From: Acidimicrobiia bacterium
GTDB lineage: Bacteria > Actinomycetota > Acidimicrobiia > Spongiisociales > UBA5794
Reading direction: 5' to 3'
Length of the DNA stretch: 64,000 nt
NCBI GenBank assembly: GCA_041393965.1
Contig: JAWKJB010000002.1
Span: 434,001-498,000, forward strand
The notes under the pieces were generated by a model that did not search any database, was not told where the DNA came from, and saw only the letters and a list, made by a program, of their open reading frames with translations. The stretch's first letter is position 1, and each line of letters starts with the position of its first letter. Made by a program: the position numbers and the translations under genes. Below are positions 59,039 to 64,000 of this stretch, in pieces.

Positions 59039-60106
59039 ATGGCCGAGATGACCGAACCTGGACCCGCGCAAGCGCCGAAGGCAACCTTCGGCAAGAAGCA
59101 GATCATTGCCACGATCCTGACGCTCATCGTCCTCATCGTGGTCTTTGCCGTCGTGCTGCCCCAGTTCGGTGACTATGGCGAAGCGTGGTCTGCAATTCGA
59201 GCCATGGAGGCGTGGCAGCTCGGACTCATCGTGGCCGCGACGGTTGGGCTCATCATCGCCTATGTGTATCCGTACTCGGCAGCGATGCCGGGACTGCGAT
59301 ATCGCCATGGCTTCTACACGCGTCAGACATCGTTCATGATCTCGAATGTCATCCCGGCCGGTGGAGCGTTTGGACTCGCGATCCAGTACGGGATGCTGTC
59401 GAGCTACGGATACGGACCGGCACCGGCGACTGCAGCGATCGGTATCACCGGCGTCTGGAACACGCTTGTCACGCTCTCCCTCCCGTTGGTCGGTGTCGTC
59501 GCCCTGATGGTGACGGGTCAGGGCGGTGTCGACAAAGTTGCGCTCACCGTCCTGGCAGCCGTGGTCGTTGTCGTCATGGTCGGTGGGCTTGCGTTGATCC
59601 TGCGCAGCGAACCTCTGGCACGCCGCATCGGGAGCTGGGGCAACGCCGTTGTCGCATGGGTGTCGAAGCTCATCCGACGCGACCTGTCGTTTGATGCCGA
59701 GGCGGCAATCGTCGACTTCCGCGACTCGATCATCGATGTGGTTGCGGACCGCTGGGTGCTGATCACGCTCGCGAATGTGGGCCAGCAGCTCGCGCAGTTC
59801 GCGATCCTGTACCTCGCGGTTGCCGCCCTCCAGGGGGGTTTCGGGGGGCCGGTTTCAATGGCGGAAGCGTTCGCTGCGTTCTCTCTCGGAAGGCTTGCAA
59901 CCTTCATCCCGATTCCACCAGGCGGCCTCGGCACCACCGATGCGATCATCAGCGGCATGCTGACGACCTTCGGGATGCCGAGCAGCGATGCCCTCGCCGC
60001 GACCCTCGTTTGGCGCGCGGCCACCTACTTCCCTCAGGTCTTCATCGGAACCCTCACCATGGTGCTGTGGCGACGCGACGCGGCCCGAAAGGCGGTTGCG
60101 GCGTGA
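59039..60106 (+). CDS. Flippase-like / LPG synthase TM-region membrane protein
   Basis: Integral membrane protein of the UPF0104 / lysylphosphatidylglycerol-synthase transmembrane family, 355 residues, with 8-9 hydrophobic segments. Typical motifs: NVIPAGGAFGLAIQYGML (about 101-118), FSLGRLATFIPIPPGGLGTT (about 282-301) and TLVWRAATYFPQVFIG near the end. Relatives transfer or flip lipid-linked groups; no catalytic C-terminal domain is attached, so substrate is unknown. I start at ATG 59039 (MAEMTEPG). TAGAGT at 59003-59008 could be the -10. Confidence 0.8.
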   Translation: MAEMTEPGPAQAPKATFGKKQIIATILTLIVLIVVFAVVLPQFGDYGEAWSAIRAMEAWQLGLIVAATVGLIIAYVYPYSAAMPGLRYRHGFYTRQTSFMISNVIPAGGAFGLAIQYGMLSSYGYGPAPATAAIGITGVWNTLVTLSLPLVGVVALMVTGQGGVDKVALTVLAAVVVVVMVGGLALILRSEPLARRIGSWGNAVVAWVSKLIRRDLSFDAEAAIVDFRDSIIDVVADRWVLITLANVGQQLAQFAILYLAVAALQGGFGGPVSMAEAFAAFSLGRLATFIPIPPGGLGTTDAIISGMLTTFGMPSSDALAATLVWRAATYFPQVFIGTLTMVLWRRDAARKAVAA

Positions 60107-60152
60107 CCTTTGCCGTTGGGCGAGGGGACCACTATCTTCGGCTCTCCCATCC

Positions 60153-60224
60153 GGGCGATTAGCTCAGCGGCAGAGCACTGCCTCGACACGGCAGGGGTCA
60201 CTGGTTCAAATCCAGTATCGCCCA
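60153..60224 (+). tRNA. tRNA-Val(GAC)
   Basis: 72 bases. Acceptor GGGCGAT/ATCGCCC, D arm GCTC...GAGC, anticodon stem CTGCC/GGCAG with loop TCGACAC (anticodon GAC), T arm CACTGG-TTCAAAT-CCAGT. Discriminator A, no encoded CCA. The segment with foreign traits begins right after its 3' end, so it is a likely integration target. Confidence 0.95.
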
Positions 60225-60325
60225 CAAGAGAGAAACCCTACGGCTGGGGGCTGTCGCACAGATGGTTTCTGGGCAGCGAGTTTCAGCGTGTTGTGGGTGA
60301 GGACGCGCCGATCTTTGTTCTGGAT

Positions 60326-60619
60326 TTATGTGGCTGCAAGTCGGTGGCGGTGGATTTTGAGAAGGTTGTGGACTGTGCATACGAGTCGCCATTCATTCGA
60401 TGTAGCGTCGAGCCCTCGCATCGAGAATCTCTGAAACCCCAGGTTGGCTTTGACGTTCTCAATAACCGTCTCGACGGTGGTTTTCCGTTTGGCGTAAAGG
60501 GCTGCGCCGTGTTCGGTAGCGAGACATTCAACCATTGCTTGTCGGATCTCGATCGAATCGGGGAGACCGCTGCGATGATTCTTTAAGAGTTTGCGGGCTG
60601 TGGTCGTAGAAGCGCCCAT
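60326..60619 (-). pseudogene. Truncated transposase, C-terminal part (IS1182-like)
   Basis: A 97-codon frame whose last 70 residues match the end of DDE transposases of the IS1182/IS5-like type: CLATEHGAALYAKRKTTVET, VKANLGFQRFSMRGLD, then EWRLVCTVHNLLKIHRH. The catalytic core with the first two acidic residues is absent, and only the last glutamate (TVETVIENVK) region remains. Upstream, a helix-turn-helix-like stretch (ITVTAAAAEMGASTTTARKL) continues in frame, perhaps a chance fusion. No terminal inverted repeat is seen, so the element is dead. Confidence 0.75.
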
Positions 60620-60690
60620 CTCGGCGGCGGCTGCGGTGACCGTGATCTCCCCTCGGTCGAGGCGTTCAACAACTTGTCTATGTTGAGGAG

Positions 60691-60830
60691 TCTGCTGATC
60701 ATCGGCGCCAAATGCGAGGGTTGTTCTTCGTCTAAGTGCGTGAACAGGGCGTAGGCGTCTTGGTTCGGGTCGCTCCGAGGACGGCCTGAGTGGCGTCCTG
60801 GGGTCTACTGATCATCGAGGCCACATGCGA
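60691..60830. repeat. Imperfect 28-bp direct repeat
   Basis: Copies at 60691-60718 and 60803-60830, 112 bp apart, about 24 of 28 bases equal; shared core GTCTrCTGATCATCG then GCCAmATGCGA. They lie in the degenerate region beside the transposase remnant and may be the relic of a duplicated insertion-element end or of repeated integration. Confidence 0.6.
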
Positions 60831-60984
60831 AACGGTCGTACTCGTCTGCCTTGGCGACGCGACACTATTCGCTCCGGGCATCGGGCCGGGGCTTGCTAGG
60901 GACGCACGGCGGCCCGGGATCGGAACACGATGTCACACCGGACGTGGATCGCAGGTTGGCTCGAGCCGCCTTGTTTGCAGGCGG

Positions 60985-62148
60985 CTACGCTCGGAGTGAT
61001 TCGATTGGGTCGACTCGGGTGGCTCGGATTGCTGGGTAGACGCCGGCGAGTGTGCCGACCGTGGCTCCGAGGAGGGTTGCGAGTGGTGCCGCTGGTGGCA
61101 GCGCGTAGGCCCAGCCACGGATGGCGGAGAGGGAGGAGCCGGCGAGTATCCCAATCGTTGTACCGGCGAGCCCTCCGACGGTTCCGATGAAGGCGGCTTC
61201 TATGAGGAACAGTGTGGCGATGGAAGCCTTGGTGGCTCCCATGGATCGTCGGATGCCGATCTCGGCTCTGCGTTCCCAAACGGCGATGAGCATGGTGTTG
61301 GTGATTCCGATTGCTGCGGCGGCCAGCGTGACCGCGGCTAGGGCGACGATGAGGTCGCGAGTGTCTGCGGTGATTCGTCCCCGGAGCTGCTCGGGTTGAG
61401 GTGGCAGCTGGATACTGACCAGGTTGGGCTCTTCTGGGTAGACGAGCAGGGCTGCCCGCTGTGCTACTGGCTGTGCCGTGCCCTCTTTGACGCGGACGAG
61501 CAGTGATCGGGGCTCGATGTTCGGGTCGAGGTGGCCGACTGCGTTTGGGTTGACGATGACGCTGGTGGTCAGGAGCCCGGTGTTGTTTGCGTCGGCGACG
61601 ACGCCGACTACGTCGAACGGTTGGCCATTGAGGTAGATGGTCTGCTCGCCGGCGGTTGGGGTGACGTGGTAGTCGCGGGCGAGCGTTTGACCGAGGAGCG
61701 CGATGCGTGTGTTTTGAGCTTCTGCCCAGTGGGTGGGAATCGCTCCGGCGATGATGTTGGCCTTGGCGGCGAGGAGCCCGCTGCTGTCGGCCACGATGAG
61801 GGGGACGTTGCGGCTCTCGGTCTGGCGGGCAGTGCGTATTGAGAGGGGTGTGGTGTCGGCCGCGATATTGGTATAGATCCCGGCGGCGATGACACCGTCG
61901 AGAGTTGCGAGTCGGTGGGCGATCGCGGCCGGGGTGTCGGCGTGTTGAGCGTGCGGGATGTCTATCGTCACGGCATTGGCGGTGAACGCGTCGAAGCGGC
62001 GGGAGACCTGTAAGGAACCGCTGGCCGTAAGGCCCGCGATAGCAACGATCGCGGCGATGCCGAGGCAGACTCCGAGGGCGGTGAGGGCGCTGCGTTTCGG
62101 GCGACGGGCAACGCTGCGCCACGCGTCACGGATCTGATCGCTGGTCAC
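60985..62148 (-). CDS. ABC transporter permease, MacB/FtsX type
   Basis: 387-residue permease of the MacB_PCD plus FtsX architecture. First membrane helix ALTALGVCLGIAAIVAIAGL (about 20-40), a periplasmic-type MacB core domain to about residue 250, then three C-terminal helices (ALAAVTLAAAAIGITNTMLI, FLIEAAFIGTVGGLAGTTIG, LATLLGATVGTLAGVYPAI). The coupling motif RRAEIGIRRSMGATKASI is typical, and it ends RVDPIESLRA. It should export small molecules or peptides with the ATPase and adaptor genes upstream. GTG start 62148 overlaps the ATPase stop (GTGA). The gene contains three ACGT sites. Confidence 0.88.
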   Translation of the reverse strand: MTSDQIRDAWRSVARRPKRSALTALGVCLGIAAIVAIAGLTASGSLQVSRRFDAFTANAVTIDIPHAQHADTPAAIAHRLATLDGVIAAGIYTNIAADTTPLSIRTARQTESRNVPLIVADSSGLLAAKANIIAGAIPTHWAEAQNTRIALLGQTLARDYHVTPTAGEQTIYLNGQPFDVVGVVADANNTGLLTTSVIVNPNAVGHLDPNIEPRSLLVRVKEGTAQPVAQRAALLVYPEEPNLVSIQLPPQPEQLRGRITADTRDLIVALAAVTLAAAAIGITNTMLIAVWERRAEIGIRRSMGATKASIATLFLIEAAFIGTVGGLAGTTIGILAGSSLSAIRGWAYALPPAAPLATLLGATVGTLAGVYPAIRATRVDPIESLRA

Positions 62149-62837
62149 TTGCTGGTCCGCATCGGGTTGATGATTTGACCATCGCGCAAGCTGAAGACTC
62201 GGTCTGCTCGCTTGGCGACGTCGGGGTCGTGGGTCACGATCACGACTGCGCGGTCGGTGTGATCGGCCTGGGTGAGGATGTTGAGTACGACCTCGGTGTT
62301 ATTGCTGTCGAGATTGCCGGTGGGTTCGTCGCACAGCAGTAGCAGTGGGCGGCGGACCACGGCGCGAGCGATCGCCACTCGTTGTTGCTCGCCGCCCGAC
62401 AGGGTGCCAGGAAAAGCCGCCAGCCGGTGGCTCATTCCTACGGCTCCGAGCGCATCGGCGGCCGCCGCGCGGTGTCGGCTCTGCGGCGTCCCGTGATATT
62501 GGAGGCTGATCATTACGTTCTCGAGGACCGTCAGGTGTGGTATGAGGTGAAACGACTGGAAAACGAATCCGATGCGCTGCGCTCGGAGTGCGGTTAGCCG
62601 GCTGTCGGGAAGGTCACGGGTTTTGACACCCGCCAGTGTGTATTCCCCTTCGGTGGGGCGGGCGAGTAGGCCAAGGATGTGGAGCATCGTCGATTTCCCG
62701 GATCCGGAGGTTCCGGTCACCGCCACGATCTCTCCCGCTCCGATCGTGATGGTGACCTGGTGGAGGGCCGTGACGTGGTTGGAGAATCTCTGCGTGACGT
62801 TCGTGAGGGCGACCAGGTCAGGACGAGGGAGGGTCAT
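62145..62837 (-). CDS. ABC transporter ATP-binding protein, LolD/MacB type
   Basis: 230-residue ATPase that drives the MacB-type permease. Walker A GTSGSGKST (about 41-49), Q-loop FVFQSFHLIPHL (about 89), signature LSGGEQQRVAIARA (about 144), Walker B LLLCDEPTGNLD (about 164) and the His switch VIVTHDP. These are the marks of the LolD/MacB/FtsE group that works by mechanotransmission. ATG 62837 gives the family N-terminus (MTLPRPDLVALTNVTQRF); the frame's earlier start at 62942 lies within the adaptor gene. It overlaps the adaptor gene by 20 bp. Confidence 0.92.
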   Translation of the reverse strand: MTLPRPDLVALTNVTQRFSNHVTALHQVTITIGAGEIVAVTGTSGSGKSTMLHILGLLARPTEGEYTLAGVKTRDLPDSRLTALRAQRIGFVFQSFHLIPHLTVLENVMISLQYHGTPQSRHRAAAADALGAVGMSHRLAAFPGTLSGGEQQRVAIARAVVRRPLLLLCDEPTGNLDSNNTEVVLNILTQADHTDRAVVIVTHDPDVAKRADRVFSLRDGQIINPMRTSK

Positions 62838-63966
62838 CGGTGCTGTCCGCGGTGACGAGTTGCACTTGGTCCCCAACGCGCAATGAGCCGTCGGTCGCTT
62901 CCACGACGACGCGGCCCGATACGCTGAGACCGACGTTGACATCGACGGGTCGGCTGTTGTCGCCTTCGACTACGTCGAGCCATGTGTTTCCGGCGCCGTC
63001 GTCGTGAATCGCCGTGATCGGAACCGTCAGTGCCTCCTGCGATGAGACTGCGGTCGTGATACTCAGGGCGCCGGATGACCCGATACGATCCGGCGTGAGC
63101 GGCTGGGTCGGTTCGAGTTGGACGAGCGTCGTGCCGAGGGTCGGTGATGCCCCTTCGTCGTCGGTGGATGAGCCCGGTGGCGACGGTGCTGGGACGGCGA
63201 CCACTTGGGCGGCTGCGACAAAGCCGTCCGAGAACCTGACCTCGGCTGGTTGACCCGAGCGGACGCCCGCGGCTTCGACAGTCGCGATGGTTCCCACGAG
63301 CGTCAAGGCTCCCGAGGATACGACCAACGCGTCGGCATCGACAGTCGAGCCGACTGTCACGCCAACTTCGGTCACGCTGCCCGGGAGCGTGTTGACGAAC
63401 ACGATCTCGCCGAGCGGGACGATGGCGTCGGTGCCCGTCTCGCCTACTTCAGACCCGTCGGCGTCCAGGGGCTGGTAGCCGAGGTCACGGTACAGAGCCG
63501 CGACCGCGCGGGCGGTGGCGCGATCGTAGAAAGCCTCATCCCATACCTCGCCGTAGCCAAGGTCTGCCAACGCCTCGTGAAGCTGTGCGACGTCGGGTCC
63601 GCGGGCGCCAAGTGTCATGGGCCGGTAGGCCGGTACGGGGCCTTCCATTGCGATGATCGGCCGATTGGCCACAGCGAGAAGCACCGTGCCGGCAGCCACG
63701 GGATCTCCTGGGAGGAGCGGAACTTCGGTAGCCACTGCGATTGTGCCCTGCGGAACCGCTGGCGCTCCGATTCTCGTTGTGGTTTCCGGTCGTACCTCGG
63801 CCTGTCCGGTCACGGTTTGGGTGAGCGTTCCCTGCTCAACCGCGACGACGACTCGCGGCTCAGCGAACTGGCTGGATCCACCGCCGTTGTTCGCGATCCC
63901 GCGACCGCCAACAAACCCGGCTAGTCCCCCCAAAACGATCGCGACCGCGACCGCGATCCATCGCAT
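62818..63966 (-). CDS. Membrane-fusion-like adaptor with peptidoglycan-binding domain
   Basis: 382-residue exported protein. N-terminal membrane helix (WIAVAVAIVLGGLAGFVGG), then a HlyD-like beta region (VVVAVEQGTLTQTVTGQAEV). At about 117-165 comes a peptidoglycan-binding type 1 domain (MTLGARGPDVAQLHEALADL, then DEAFYDRATARAVAALYRDL). The C-terminal beta domains end VNVGLSVSGRVVVEA. In monoderm cells such adaptors link a MacB-type pump to the wall. First gene of the leftward cluster as far as seen; the promoter or any upstream gene is cut by the window edge (34 bp remain). Confidence 0.82.
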   Translation of the reverse strand: MRWIAVAVAIVLGGLAGFVGGRGIANNGGGSSQFAEPRVVVAVEQGTLTQTVTGQAEVRPETTTRIGAPAVPQGTIAVATEVPLLPGDPVAAGTVLLAVANRPIIAMEGPVPAYRPMTLGARGPDVAQLHEALADLGYGEVWDEAFYDRATARAVAALYRDLGYQPLDADGSEVGETGTDAIVPLGEIVFVNTLPGSVTEVGVTVGSTVDADALVVSSGALTLVGTIATVEAAGVRSGQPAEVRFSDGFVAAAQVVAVPAPSPPGSSTDDEGASPTLGTTLVQLEPTQPLTPDRIGSSGALSITTAVSSQEALTVPITAIHDDGAGNTWLDVVEGDNSRPVDVNVGLSVSGRVVVEATDGSLRVGDQVQLVTADSTDDPPSS

Positions 63967-64000
63967 CGGTCGTCCTCGGGGACGGGGACGCTCTTCTGTC

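Larger units (their letters stand above)
60225..60984. other. Degenerate intergenic region with mobile-element debris
   Basis: 760 bp without an intact gene. The left half holds the 3' end of a transposase gene on the minus strand (60326-60619). The right half (60620-60984) has broken frames only: on the minus strand, short stretches such as GRPRSDPNQDAYALFTHLDE and VVERLDRGEITVTAAAAEMG read as protein-like, in different frames, and look like remains of helix-turn-helix or recombinase genes. A 28-bp imperfect direct repeat lies inside. Confidence 0.65.

Noticed and set aside
60790..61190. Short plus-strand frames (60790-60999, 60930-61190)
   Set aside because: They lie in degenerate sequence or opposite the permease gene and show no protein-like pattern.

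Overview
The window is high-GC, gene-dense bacterial chromosome. I read it as an actinobacterium, probably of the class Acidimicrobiia. The class is inference from an LLM flavin oxidoreductase, the lexA / LysM-protein / nrdR block, a DnaE2 polymerase with an actinobacterial LexA box, a TIGR03084-type protein, an actinobacterial-type SerC and the coexistence of RNase J and RNase Y. About 70 protein genes, three tRNA genes, four LexA-box regions and one small foreign-looking segment can be supported. No rRNA, CRISPR array or prophage was seen.

Layout. 1-3.4 kb: end of a uridine kinase gene, an SGNH hydrolase, a DUF4328 membrane protein and the GTPase YchF. 3.5-9.4 kb: a Tad (tight adherence) pilus operon preceded by four 20-bp repeats: small protein, SAF/CpaB-like, TadZ-like, TadA, TadB, TadC, a 51-residue Flp pilin and three TadE/TadG-like pseudopilins, mostly joined by ATGA/GTGA overlaps. 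9.4-22.3 kb: mixed metabolism (LLM oxidoreductase, ACT protein, msrB, aldolase, serC, aspartate aminotransferase, aroQ, lipoate ligase) around an SOS-controlled dnaE2. 22.3-30.9 kb: ABC exporter, lipoproteins, Nudix, Usp, BtpA, LOG and YajQ proteins, and a divergent MoxR-type ATPase. 30.9-33.1 kb: its VWA/zincin partner. 33.1-41.4 kb: arfB, an M16 peptidase, dapB, a CnoX-like thioredoxin, dapA, RNase J and ftsK. 41.4-48.5 kb: acyl-CoA ligase and thioesterase, then PHP phosphatase, rimO, cinA and thpR. 48.5-58.7 kb: recA, rny, miaB, miaA, dapF, lexA, an SOS-controlled LysM protein, nrdR and dut. 58.8-60.2 kb: tRNA-Gly, tRNA-Cys, a flippase-like membrane protein and tRNA-Val. 60.2-64 kb: a transposase remnant and a three-gene ABC efflux cluster running leftward.

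How the genes fit together. dnaE2, recA, lexA and the LysM protein carry GAAC-N4-GTTC LexA boxes, three of them between or over the core promoter elements. This is a compact SOS circuit of sensor, repressor, mutagenic polymerase and probable division inhibitor. dapB, dapA and dapF serve lysine and peptidoglycan synthesis, but DapF has serine where the second catalytic cysteine is expected.

Two window-wide signals stand out. First, the palindrome ACGT is almost absent from the first 60.2 kb: my reading by eye found two copies, both inside tRNA genes. It occurs 12 times in the last 3.8 kb, right after tRNA-Val. This suggests selection against a 4-bp restriction or modification site in the host chromosome and recent acquisition of the right-hand segment. 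Second, about 20 genes have a TANNNT hexamer 6-8 bases before the start codon, the layout of leaderless transcripts. This was used to choose several start codons.
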